This document shows positions 38,101-46,605 of a DNA stretch of 64,000 bases, piece after piece (the first letter of the stretch is position 1; every line of letters starts with the position of its first letter). The notes beneath the pieces were generated by a model. It ran no database searches, was not told the origin of the DNA, and saw nothing but the letters and a program-made list of their open reading frames with translations. The stretch comes from Candidatus Thorarchaeota archaeon (lineage in GTDB: Archaea; Asgardarchaeota; Thorarchaeia; Thorarchaeales; Thorarchaeaceae): positions 62,001 through 126,000 of the forward strand of contig JAIZWL010000004.1 of assembly GCA_021498125.1 (NCBI GenBank), written 5' to 3'. Position numbers and translations under genes: made by a program.

Positions 38101-41100
38101 CAATGAGCGCCGTGGCATTATAGTAAATATCACTTGGGGGAGTTGAGACAACTGCAACTTGAGTTGCACGTCTAGTAATGGTCACCTCTGTAGAAGTTGT
38201 AGAATTGGAATAGTATGGTGATGAATCGCCCCAGTGGAAAAGTATCGTTATGGGGTGACCACTGACAAGAACGGATGTCAGATCAGTCGAATTGATTGAG
38301 ATCAGATAATTATTACCGGATTGTGTCAAAGTGTACTGAGCATCCGTAATTGGAAGGCCTGAACCATGCGTCAGAATGAGAACAGACTTGTCAAGACTCA
38401 CACTTGTTCCTGACAGAGAATCGGTCACGGTGATTTCAAACTCTACATTGTCCAAGAACTGAGTATTGAGGGGGGACTTCACAACAGACAATGTAACAGG
38501 TCGTCGTGAAACCTCAATCTGAACGGATATCGTTCGAGACTGATAATAAGGTGTCCCCGTGTACGATGCGGTTATGTCGATCACATATGAACCAAAATTG
38601 CCGAGCGCTTCTGTGGAAATTCGTATACGGTATTTCCCTACACCAACAACATCTACCCAGTAATTGGAATTATAGACAAGTGGTGAAGATGCAGTCGCAC
38701 AAGACGCTCTAACAGTTGCACCATTTATCCCAATGTTAGTATTATCATCAAGATAGGTCACTGTCACATTCGCTTGACCAAGATATGGAGCAGGACTGGG
38801 AAGATCACTTGTCAACTGAGTCCTTCGTTCCACGATGGTGAGGTAGAAGAGGTCAGAAGCATCATCACAATGTCGTGATCCGCCATAGGTCATTGTCACA
38901 TTTATTGCGAAAGTGCCAAGAGTACCAAAGGCCGTAGTGTCAAGGATCAGAGTATACGTACCATCGCCATTATCCGTTACCCAGTAATAGCCAGTCAGAG
39001 ACGAATCGAGTGTTAAAGTGCCGCCATCCATCCCTGATGTGGAGAAGTCGTCAAGATCACGGTACGTGAAGAGAAGGGTCAGATTATTTGCGTACTGTAT
39101 TGGTGTGAAAGCACCATGAACCAGTTCCGTATAACGTGTGCGTACTGTGATCGTCACCGCCACAGATGTTCGATTCTGATAGTATGGACTTCCCACCCAT
39201 GTCACATTGACATGGAACGTATGAGTTCCGGGGGTCCATGACGATGTGTCAAGTTCCAACTGGAATTCCCCAGTAGCATCACCATCATAATATAGCGTGT
39301 AAATAATAGACTCCTGAATTGAGATGTATAGATTAGGGCTATTGAGAATGACATTACCCGAGAGAGAGTCCCTATACGTGATCGTAAGGTTGACCAGTTC
39401 ATCATAGGGAGTTACCGGAAGAGGCTGCCAATTAACAATCGTCTGCCGCTGTGTCGTATACACAGTGATGATGAGAGTCTTGTTTTCATAGAGCGGAAGT
39501 TGGCCCTTTGTCCAGTTAAACCAGATTTCAAGGTCGCAGGAGATCAGGCCGCTGAGAAGGGTCGAGTTGAACTCGAAGCGATATTCGCCCGGGCTTCCAG
39601 AAGGATCGACCTCTGTAATTACCATCTTCGACTGGTCCAGAGATTGACCAGATGTGAGAACAGTCACAGTCAGATGAACATTCCCTGCGTAGAGACCGGT
39701 CGCGTTTACAATTCCCGTGTCACCAGCAACATCATAGTAGATGAGTGAGAAGGTGATGTTTTCACCATACGGTGTTGAAACCGGATTCTCACCAATGAAG
39801 ATATCCGTTGGCGTGGCAGTCACAGTGACTGTCAAGTCAATAGTCTCATTTGTGTATTTCACGGTCGGTCCAGTCCAATTCGCATAGATCGTGAGATTCT
39901 TGGAACCGACTGACCCCCAAGCACTTGCAGGAATAGTGATGAGGTACTCACCCGCGGCTGAACCGTTGGTCACCGTATAGCTCAAGTCGGGTTCACTGCT
40001 CACTACATAGATAAGGACATAGTAACCAACAGCAGAACCATTCTCAATACCAGCATCCGCATCTACATCAAAATAGACCACACGAATCTCAATATTGGCA
40101 GTATAAGGTGTAGGATCAACAGGATTCTTGAGATAAAATGAGGTCAGATGAGTGCGCAGCTCTAGGTCTATATTGAAGGTATGATTTTGTGCTGCTGCAC
40201 GCTCGACCTTCACCTCAAGAACATACGTACCAAGAGTGTCATCTGAATACGAGTGAACAGTCACATTATAGACTCCAGGGTCGGTGGTCTCAACTACTGT
40301 GTAATAGCCATGACTGCCGGTCCAATTCAACGAGATAGCACTCTCATATCCTGTGATCGGCGTATCATGGTCTGTATCAGTATAGGTGATGGTGAATGAT
40401 GTGATATAACCGACTGGAAGAGAGAGATGACTGGTCGAGGGTATGGCCGAGGTATGCAGTTCACGGATTTGAACTGAGAGAACGATCGTACGCGATTCTA
40501 CATAGTCTTTGGTGGATGTGATCTCGACCGTGTATGTTCCTATTGAAACGCTATTGGTGCTGAGCGTAAGGGTATAATGACCATCACTTCCTCCAACAGG
40601 AGTCACGGTATAGGAACCCAGCGTCCAATTACAGGTGATACTTGCCCCAGTGATCCCGTTGCCAAGTTGATTCTCATAGTAGAGAGCTAGCTCGGCATCA
40701 TAGCCCTGTGGCACATCAACACCCGGAGCATCTGAGGACAAGAGATTGCTGGTGAATATGACATTGAGCCTAAATGTCCGTGCTAACGAATCATAGTACG
40801 TCTTGCTCCAGCTCAGGGACACATCAACAGGCCCGTTACTGGCCAGCTTGCTCGTGTTCAATGCAATACTGTATTCACCAGTACCAAGATCGTTCATTGG
40901 ACCTGAACCCGCAGGCCACGAGTACGTCATGGTGCCGCCGGGGAGTAGATCACCATTGTCAGAATCATTAACGCGCACTTGAAGAAGCACAACGTCGCCG
41001 TATGTCACATTGACCTCCCAAGTGGACACGCCTTCAACAGGATACTTGACAAACATACCAGTAGCGTGTTGGATCTCAAAGCCACGCCTGAAGAAGCCGA

Positions 41101-43798
41101 CATTGTGCACCGTACCACCGGACACTTTGTCCGTCACATAGGCCTGAACCTCCCACGATCCGACGGGAGCTGTTGCGGGGTCGAGCGTGACGGATCCTGT
41201 TGTCGCGTGGCCAGTACCGTCAACGGTCGCCTGCAGCGTAGTCCAAACTGCCCCTGTAGAATCATAGAGCGTGAAGTTGACCACGTCATTTGCATAGCTT
41301 GTGGGCAGAGTTGCACGGAACTGTGTCACATCATTTGCCCTGAAAGTTGTAGTACGAATCCATTGACTGCCATCCCAGACTTCAAGATCAGTAATGATGT
41401 TTGGAGAGCTCCCTTTTAGATACCAGAAGCCATTCAAAGAGGTCGTAGTGATCTCATACGCTGAAACATTAAGTAATCCATCCCCAGGATCACCATAGCT
41501 CCAGCCAGACGTGAGATTTGTCAGTCGATGAGACGGTTCTCCCACATGATAGATGTCCCGTGTCGTTGGTAATGACACATTGAAGAAGTACCGTGACTCG
41601 TAGCCCCCAGGAACAGCGGCATAATGATTAGTGGCCCATTCGACATCAGAGGCGTTAGTGACCGTATAGGCATCACCTCTTTCAAATGTGCCAGTATTTT
41701 CTACCGTTTCCACATTATACCGTCGTGCAAAGACCGTGACATTTGTGTCGATCTCAACCGTGATATCAAGATCAGGAGAGGGCGGGAATGGACTCGGTGT
41801 CCAACTGAAGTTTGCATAGGCCTTACCATTACTCCAAGGAGCGGCAGGAGTGTATGATGCGGTCCCCTGCCCCCAGAGAGTAGTAGAACCCTGAACGATA
41901 TTCGCCACATCGACCCCGTTCATCTTTAGATTGACCTGTGAAGGTGTCGCCTTTGCCTTAATGTAGATAACAATATTGTCCAGCCTGCCTTCTGGAAGAA
42001 TGTCATTGCTTCGATACCATTCACTTTGAGTGACGCGCAGGCCAGCCATTATATTTAGATTAGGTAATGAGATTGAGCTATAATCAACAGGTACTAGCCC
42101 TGAGGAATACCATGTATTGTCGTCGTCAATATAATCAAATTTTGAACTCCATAGATAAGAACCACCAAAATCAGGATCACCAACGGACACGAAGAGCTCA
42201 AAGAAACCGGTCATATAAGAGCCCCATCCACGACAATCAGCATAGTAATCTAACGAAACACCCATCCATGTGATATCACCACGATCCACGTTTATCGTCT
42301 GATTCACAAAAGCCTTCTCACCCGGGTTATACCAGAAGCCGTAAAGATCGCTTGGATTCCTGTGATAATAACCACCAATCTGAAAGATTGGAGCAGCATT
42401 ACCAGTCCCATGAGCGTCTTGATCCCAAGTGACGGATTTCCGGGAGGTCCCACCCCGCTCAACAGCATAGACGTAACCCGAACTATTAACAGCAATACCA
42501 TAAAGAATTCTGAAATTGCCATTACCAGTACCATCAGTTCCCCAGTTACCTTGATAACTACCAGTTGAACTGAAGTATTGTATTCGGTCATTGCCCATAT
42601 CAGCCACATAGATAATCCCTCCAGAACTCACGCTCACACCAATTGGATTCCTGAAATAGCCAGTTGAACCGGAGCCTCTATAGTTACCACCTGAACCAAC
42701 TAGGCTCTGATAGCTGCCAGTTGCAGAAAATCGCTGCACACGATTATATGTCGTGTCAGCAACAATGACTTCACCATTATTCTGATTGACCGCAATTCCA
42801 GTTGGATCATTGAACGAGCCAGTACCAGTTCCCTGCGATCCCCAAGTTCCTTGATAGTTACCATTAGCATCAAAATATTGCACGCGGTCATTGCCCATAT
42901 CTGTGACATAGACATAACCGTTGGAGTTTCGGATTGCGACTCCGACTGGCTGGTGGAACTGCCCTGTACCAGTGCCTGTGGATCCCCACTCGCCAATATA
43001 ATTTCCAGAGGGGTCAAAGATCTGAATTCGGTCATTGCCCATATCTGCAACATACACTCGGCCATTGGTTGCAATAGCGATCCCCATGGGCATATTGAAC
43101 TCCCCATGGTCAGTACCACGAGTGCCCCATTGGGTCACAAAATTGCCGTTCATGTCGAAGACCTGGACCCGATGATTACCGGTGTCCGTCACGTAGACAT
43201 ACCCCGAGGAGTTGATGGCCACGCCCCAAGGATCAATGAACTGACCAGAGCTTGTACCTCGTGATCCCCACTGCCCCTCGTATGTACCACCTGTACTAAA
43301 GAACTGTACGCGATTGTTCCCGGTCCAGTAGCCTTCAGTGTAGTTAGTATTATAGTCCCAAGTTGATTGTGTCGAGAACCCGTAGTTGTTCAGCCAAGTC
43401 CTATTTTCTGTAATGTCGGTCACTCGCGCATCGACCTGATACCCCTCCCAATTTTCACCGAGGGGCACCGATTGGTTCGAAGTGGTTGTCGTCTGTGACC
43501 CTGAATCATATTGCATAGATAGGCTTGAGAATGTGTCCGTTCGCTCACCATATTCAGCAACTATCAACGGATCCCCTGAACCAGTCTGCGAGGTCGGAGC
43601 CTGCGAGATCACATACTTGTAGAGGATCTCATCGGGACCCACCTTAATGGTATCCCCATTCCCAAGATCAACGGTCCGCGTTCCATCATCGGACTCGCCT
43701 GTGGAGCTTGGGATTGTCATAGTTGGAATGTTAGCTGACACCAGTAGTAGCATTGGTATCAAAATGGCGACAAAGTAAATGGACTTGGCTAATCTCAT
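35126..43798 (-). CDS. Giant NHL-propeller and Ig-like repeat surface protein (2890 aa), paralogue of the next gene
   Basis: The start is the ATG at 43798 (MRLAKSIYFVAILIPMLLLV, signal peptide), preceded by GGAGGAAAGAAG. The longer frame to 43870 would need a GTG without a ribosome binding site. The order is: conserved N-terminal part (IKVGPDEILYKYV...ENRTW), six NHL beta-propeller repeats (about 158-448), the remainder of a jelly-roll-like domain (about 450-620), about 18 Ig-like units (about 900-2660), a membrane span (about 2680-2702) and a cytosolic tail of about 185 residues. The tail matches that of the downstream protein (SERAGFVQEVIRQERARRA; DESEVDILVEQAQNLTKAEID). NHL propellers commonly bind proteins, RNA or sugars. 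The gene is translationally coupled to its paralogue. Expression may depend on the TATA box and ATTTTTCGT element at 43920-43950. Confidence 0.9.
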   Translation of the reverse strand: MRLAKSIYFVAILIPMLLLVSANIPTMTIPSSTGESDDGTRTVDLGNGDTIKVGPDEILYKYVISQAPTSQTGSGDPLIVAEYGERTDTFSSLSMQYDSGSQTTTTSNQSVPLGENWEGYQVDARVTDITENRTWLNNYGFSTQSTWDYNTNYTEGYWTGNNRVQFFSTGGTYEGQWGSRGTSSGQFIDPWGVAINSSGYVYVTDTGNHRVQVFDMNGNFVTQWGTRGTDHGEFNMPMGIAIATNGRVYVADMGNDRIQIFDPSGNYIGEWGSTGTGTGQFHQPVGVAIRNSNGYVYVTDMGNDRVQYFDANGNYQGTWGSQGTGTGSFNDPTGIAVNQNNGEVIVADTTYNRVQRFSATGSYQSLVGSGGNYRGSGSTGYFRNPIGVSVSSGGIIYVADMGNDRIQYFSSTGSYQGNWGTDGTGNGNFRILYGIAVNSSGYVYAVERGGTSRKSVTWDQDAHGTGNAAPIFQIGGYYHRNPSDLYGFWYNPGEKAFVNQTINVDRGDITWMGVSLDYYADCRGWGSYMTGFFELFVSVGDPDFGGSYLWSSKFDYIDDDNTWYSSGLVPVDYSSISLPNLNIMAGLRVTQSEWYRSNDILPEGRLDNIVIYIKAKATPSQVNLKMNGVDVANIVQGSTTLWGQGTASYTPAAPWSNGKAYANFSWTPSPFPPSPDLDITVEIDTNVTVFARRYNVETVENTGTFERGDAYTVTNASDVEWATNHYAAVPGGYESRYFFNVSLPTTRDIYHVGEPSHRLTNLTSGWSYGDPGDGLLNVSAYEITTTSLNGFWYLKGSSPNIITDLEVWDGSQWIRTTTFRANDVTQFRATLPTSYANDVVNFTLYDSTGAVWTTLQATVDGTGHATTGSVTLDPATAPVGSWEVQAYVTDKVSGGTVHNVGFFRRGFEIQHATGMFVKYPVEGVSTWEVNVTYGDVVLLQVRVNDSDNGDLLPGGTMTYSWPAGSGPMNDLGTGEYSIALNTSKLASNGPVDVSLSWSKTYYDSLARTFRLNVIFTSNLLSSDAPGVDVPQGYDAELALYYENQLGNGITGASITCNWTLGSYTVTPVGGSDGHYTLTLSTNSVSIGTYTVEITSTKDYVESRTIVLSVQIRELHTSAIPSTSHLSLPVGYITSFTITYTDTDHDTPITGYESAISLNWTGSHGYYTVVETTDPGVYNVTVHSYSDDTLGTYVLEVKVERAAAQNHTFNIDLELRTHLTSFYLKNPVDPTPYTANIEIRVVYFDVDADAGIENGSAVGYYVLIYVVSSEPDLSYTVTNGSAAGEYLITIPASAWGSVGSKNLTIYANWTGPTVKYTNETIDLTVTVTATPTDIFIGENPVSTPYGENITFSLIYYDVAGDTGIVNATGLYAGNVHLTVTVLTSGQSLDQSKMVITEVDPSGSPGEYRFEFNSTLLSGLISCDLEIWFNWTKGQLPLYENKTLIITVYTTQRQTIVNWQPLPVTPYDELVNLTITYRDSLSGNVILNSPNLYISIQESIIYTLYYDGDATGEFQLELDTSSWTPGTHTFHVNVTWVGSPYYQNRTSVAVTITVRTRYTELVHGAFTPIQYANNLTLLFTYRDLDDFSTSGMDGGTLTLDSSLTGYYWVTDNGDGTYTLILDTTAFGTLGTFAINVTMTYGGSRHCDDASDLFYLTIVERRTQLTSDLPSPAPYLGQANVTVTYLDDNTNIGINGATVRASCATASSPLVYNSNYWVDVVGVGKYRIRISTEALGNFGSYVIDITASYTGTPYYQSRTISVQIEVSRRPVTLSVVKSPLNTQFLDNVEFEITVTDSLSGTSVSLDKSVLILTHGSGLPITDAQYTLTQSGNNYLISINSTDLTSVLVSGHPITILFHWGDSSPYYSNSTTSTEVTITRRATQVAVVSTPPSDIYYNATALIEFSDYSTSVGITGATFTVACLNTTPIQAWFIDNNDGTYEVRVNTSTFVSTGRYYFSVNVSITGSPYYQNHTNIRYSIIVNPVATVLSVVVPSGVTYYSGDMVQVNITFINIKSGLGIINADVKTNWGSQHGTSYTLTELGDGVYNLTIDTTGLVAGTYIFDVNASKYLHFNKTVTADIVLSPVPVAIELSNNPVYPIWGEAIVFTANVTDARDGSPILGGTVNIQIHGDNYSMTDVGGGLYNVTVPSKTYNAGVYTVSLHFTKTNHEVRDMDVEFRLGKVPATISLALSSLSVVNGQTIAVEAVYALASNGSVISVGTLVFSWSGGNGTLTWNASQGKYLGTLTVTDVPVGNYQVLVQAVSTNYRSSSTQVSLEVREISTDMMPYHSISKISAVYGDMINITVYLNNTDLNAPVVDATVVYGVGPLIGNLSPAVEPGYYTALIDTSALDVQNWVITVSSSKSAHTPATTQFLLTVESIPTRVIVYDALVEVYYGTNATFTFVFWDDYNNQGINGSTASFELGSITGVLEDLNNGTYVLSIDSTSVSAGPLGYDVFVSFQKPRHKSGFTLVKLVVRPRPTALEGPYEIDFPVGDDYTILFTFRDTLTGQLITGATAAAIWEFGAVSLTPLANGSYRFGPTETEASRLSIRSTPYLIRISLTKGNYSAATSQVSLTIRTIRTKLLVTPPPVTLYDGEEFVVRVTYWDEDHNVAIPGAMNSTADTTADAVPELTRDFGNGTYEFGFVGHGIKAFDINIVLSKSDYATSEYSLAVYTIMTPEQQSLYTGIGWLAAAIFLLSGFGALYIKVLSVPKMLRIIIAMWKKVRKGGVPEKPKVRTRREMLLDEMNADLASVRITKTMEDVALSTVDISALDVEALLEELAAIVGLTEKDLETLRTDLEKMRPSERAGFVQEVIRQERARRARDLAEAAEEVPPEELTRKLTEDELAHLREQLLSLGIDESEVDILVEQAQNLTKAEIDALLDQLKEGGME
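42455..43325 (-). repeat. Six tandem NHL repeats (beta-propeller) inside the 2890-aa protein
   Basis: Each unit of about 47 codons has the form GNDRIQ(Y/F)F...G.Y.G.WGS.GTG.G.F..P.GVAI....GYVYV.D. The bases are also well conserved between units (for example CGGTCATTGCCCATATC recurs on the plus strand near 42588, 42889 and 43033), which points to recent duplication. Six units would close one six-bladed propeller. The block begins and ends inside a domain that is continuous in the paralogue. Confidence 0.85.
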
Positions 43799-43919
43799 CT
43801 TCTTTCCTCCGTCTACACAGTATGCCTCCATAGAGGCTCCCAACCGCGTGTACTCGGATTCTCGTCTCACTGTTCACTGGGAAATTCACCCTAAAAAAGA
43901 TACTTGCCCTTCTTGGTTC

Positions 43920-43950
43920 CATAAATAGACGTGTCTGACGAAAAATTTGA
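43920..43950 (-). promoter_or_regulatory. TATA box with upstream ATTTTTCGT element for the 2890-aa gene
   Basis: On the minus strand TCAAATTTTTCGTC (43937-43950) lies just upstream of CTATTTATGG (about 43918-43927). The TATA position predicts a transcript start near 43898 and a leader of about 100 bases. The first element is shared with the control region of the other giant-protein operon (18519-18717). Confidence 0.5.
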
Positions 43951-43954
43951 GGTT

Positions 43955-43980
43955 AAAAAAATAGGCGGGCCGTTCGGTTT
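43955..43980 (-). terminator. T-tract terminator after the metzincin gene
   Basis: Seven bases after the stop codon, the minus strand shows a GC-rich stretch (CCGAACGGCCCGCC) followed by seven consecutive T residues (43955-43961). Only a weak stem can be drawn, so this fits the U-tract termination usual in archaea rather than a classic hairpin. Confidence 0.45.
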
Positions 43981-43986
43981 TTTGAC

Positions 43987-46173
43987 TTAAACCAGACGCC
44001 TCCGCCTATGGAGAATAATTATTACCACACAGATCACAGCCGCGATTGAACCAATGATCAATATGAACTCGAGTTGTAACGGGGGAGATGGCACACCAGT
44101 CGCTCCATCACTCACAAGAGTGGCAGATAGTGAGGCCTCATTGAGTCCTCGATCAAGAGCAGTAATCAGCATAGTGACCGAGTGAACGCTCGTAGAGAGA
44201 GCATCGAAGGAAGCAACCCATCTTCCGTTCTCGAAGGTACAGTTCTTGGTCACGACCACCGAATCCACGGTGAGTTGGATCTCTACCGAGAGCACAGAAC
44301 TATCGGCATCAGTGACTTGAACTTGAATTACAAAGTCATCGTAGACAGAATTATCGGAGATCATATCCCAGCTGACTATCGAGGGGGGTGTCGAGTCCTG
44401 CTTGGTGATTGGAATGATATCAGTCCACATCTTTGCTTTGAGGAGCAACTGGTATGCAGCGGACCAGTCCATTGAATTCAGAGCAGAGAGCCCATGATTC
44501 AGATATTTCGAGGCAGTCTGATATGCAGTCCATGCCCGAGTCTCGTTTTCGTCACTCACACTATTCCACGTAGTTTCAAGATCCTTAGCAACTTTCACGA
44601 TCATCTGGTCAAGATACGTGCTCTGCGCCCAGTTCTGATCATAGACCGACGTACCGTTATGAAAACTGAAGTAACCCATTGGTGATGATGAGAAGTCCCC
44701 TGCATAGTGTGGAGTGCTCCACGTGTGGCCGAAGCCAATAGCGTGCATAGACTCATGGAGTTGGATCACCGAGACCCCGGCCTTCGGAGTGACCCCATCA
44801 GAGAGGTAATAACGTTCCCAACTCTTCCAGATAACCGTCTGGCCTCCACCACCAAGGCCTGTAAAATAATGCCCTGCATATTCCATGACCATGTTCTTCT
44901 TGATGAAGACGACACCAAAGACTTCGGCAGTGTTCGAGGCACCAGTGACATAGTGCGGTCTCATCTGAGTATAGATCGCATCGAACATGCTGCCCCCATC
45001 AGCCACAGTAAGGCCACCAGATGTAGAGGCATGACTCCAGAACAATGTCTTCCAGTCTGTATACGAGTCGATATCAAGATAGTCAACATCAACAGTCCAG
45101 TTGATGAAAGGGATCAACTGAGTGAGATGCTCCTGTTGCATCTTTGCATTCGTCACCCAACGCAGACTGTCTACAGAAACCCCATTTTTCACATCCATGT
45201 CAAAGACCAACGCACGCAGTCGGCCATTACTCACATATTTCGTCGGCGAATGGAGCGTCGGGAAAAAGAGGTAGCTGACAGGATCGTAGACATAGCCTGC
45301 AATATAGGACACGAGCTTTGCAGCATCGGAGGGAGTTGTCAGATCAAGAGTCTGCACATAGGAGTCCATATCCATGAAGGTACTGAGTGGACAGTTAGAG
45401 TAGGGGGGATCGTTCCACCAGATCCGTGCCCACTTCAGGTACCACTCATCAGCAGAGGGATCGAGGACATAGATATTCCCTCGCTTCCCACCGAATCCTG
45501 CAAACTCGAACTTTACACCAGCATTCAGATCATTGTCCCACTCCAGACGGAAGAAGTCCTGTAGTCGCCCAGAGTCGGGGTCTATCGGATGATAATCGAA
45601 CCAGTGTTCAAGAGCGTGATCCGTTGAATCGAATTTGCTGAAATTTAATAGATAAAATATGTAGCCCATCTTGGGAGGAGTCACATATGGGTGGTCCAAC
45701 AACCATTGTTCGACAACATCGGCATCAATAGATCGTCCAGCCCGTGGATAGAAGATTCTCTGAGGTTCATCGGGGTGCTCTTTCTGGTAGACCAGAGCGG
45801 TCTCGTTCAGCCAAGTCCCCGTCTCCGAACTGTTCACCGAATTGGTAAGCATGACCTGCTCCAGAGCAGCAGACCAAGTCACATTGGCATAGTGAAAATT
45901 GTAGGTGATGTCATAGTGAATATGCACATCAGCGGTCGTGTAATCACGAGTGTGCGGAAGATTTGTTGTCATCAGATTGGTATCAATCACGTTCGCATCA
46001 TAATTCACCAACACGAACTCAACAGTCCATGAATGATCCACCTTGCCATCACTCAGAGCAGAGAGGACCATGGGGGATGTGATAGCCCGATCTGCATGGT
46101 TCGCAGTCACAGGAACCATCGGCATCACGAACAGGACAAGCAACAGGATCACGTGATAGCGCATGATACTCAT
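43987..46173 (-). CDS. Membrane-anchored extracellular metzincin-type metalloprotease
   Basis: The 728-aa protein starts MSIMRYHVILLLVLFVMPMVPVTA, a signal peptide. The frame is open 21 codons further, to 46236, but those residues precede the signal peptide. Near residues 468-480 it has HESMHAIGFGH, the full metzincin zinc motif HExxHxxGxxH, with a Met-turn-like SSPMGY shortly after. An Ig-like domain (about 595-690) and a C-terminal membrane span (about 700-722) with tail HRRRRLV follow. The first 450 residues are Trp/Tyr-rich without a recognised family. Proteases of this layout cut surface or environmental proteins. The giant surface proteins directly downstream on the same strand are possible substrates, which is inference. 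MRYHV (46164) is an alternative start. Confidence 0.82.
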   Translation of the reverse strand: MSIMRYHVILLLVLFVMPMVPVTANHADRAITSPMVLSALSDGKVDHSWTVEFVLVNYDANVIDTNLMTTNLPHTRDYTTADVHIHYDITYNFHYANVTWSAALEQVMLTNSVNSSETGTWLNETALVYQKEHPDEPQRIFYPRAGRSIDADVVEQWLLDHPYVTPPKMGYIFYLLNFSKFDSTDHALEHWFDYHPIDPDSGRLQDFFRLEWDNDLNAGVKFEFAGFGGKRGNIYVLDPSADEWYLKWARIWWNDPPYSNCPLSTFMDMDSYVQTLDLTTPSDAAKLVSYIAGYVYDPVSYLFFPTLHSPTKYVSNGRLRALVFDMDVKNGVSVDSLRWVTNAKMQQEHLTQLIPFINWTVDVDYLDIDSYTDWKTLFWSHASTSGGLTVADGGSMFDAIYTQMRPHYVTGASNTAEVFGVVFIKKNMVMEYAGHYFTGLGGGGQTVIWKSWERYYLSDGVTPKAGVSVIQLHESMHAIGFGHTWSTPHYAGDFSSSPMGYFSFHNGTSVYDQNWAQSTYLDQMIVKVAKDLETTWNSVSDENETRAWTAYQTASKYLNHGLSALNSMDWSAAYQLLLKAKMWTDIIPITKQDSTPPSIVSWDMISDNSVYDDFVIQVQVTDADSSVLSVEIQLTVDSVVVTKNCTFENGRWVASFDALSTSVHSVTMLITALDRGLNEASLSATLVSDGATGVPSPPLQLEFILIIGSIAAVICVVIIILHRRRRLV

Positions 46174-46532
46174 TCCCGCATTTTCGAATATGTACAATTC
46201 GGTCTCAGCCATGCGATTTATTATGACCACAACCATAAGTATATTAGGAGATAATATGTTACATTATTAGCGTCGGCAGTACCGCATGCAAGCAGAGATC
46301 CTTTCAATAATTCATCGATGCCCCCCCTAAGACTCTGCGCACCTTTGATTCGCCGACGCATCATATTTTTCTGATCCGGCCCATTTCTTCAATTCTCCGA
46401 GTGCACTATCACGATGATAGACAGCGGACGGCTTCAGCCCACAAATTGGCACGAAGAACGCCGACAAAATCAATGGTAAAGAAAACAAGACCAGCCATAA
46501 TGAAAAAGCGAAGTCCTTTTTAGACACGGTTC
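46174..46532. other. Intergenic region between the protease and the BMP transporter
   Basis: The left part holds the protease promoter (ATATACTTATG or CATAATAAATC on the minus strand near 46215-46240). An 8-base inverted repeat GCGTCGGC / GCCGACGC (46270-46277 and 46352-46359) encloses 74 bases without further clear pairing. A 66-codon minus-strand frame from a GTG at 46527 to 46327 encodes one hydrophobic segment (SLWLVLFSLPLILSAFFVP). It has no ribosome binding site, and I do not call it a gene. Confidence 0.3.
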
Positions 46533-46599
46533 TTAAATATTCCAGTAACTTGGACTTCAGGTAGTTAGTCTGATCGCAGGAGATTAACTCGAAGGAGAG
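46533..46599 (+). promoter_or_regulatory. TATA box and ribosome binding site of the BMP gene
   Basis: TTAAATAT at 46533-46540 predicts a transcript start near 46563 and a leader of about 43 bases. GAAGGAGAG at 46591-46599 is a strong ribosome binding site six bases before the ATG at 46606. Confidence 0.5.
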
Positions 46600-46605
46600 A
46601 AGAAA

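Noticed and set aside
46270-46359. 8-base inverted repeat GCGTCGGC/GCCGACGC enclosing 74 bases, considered as a tRNA or small RNA
   Set aside because: No T-arm or anticodon arm can be drawn on either strand and no further helices close inside it. It is likely chance.
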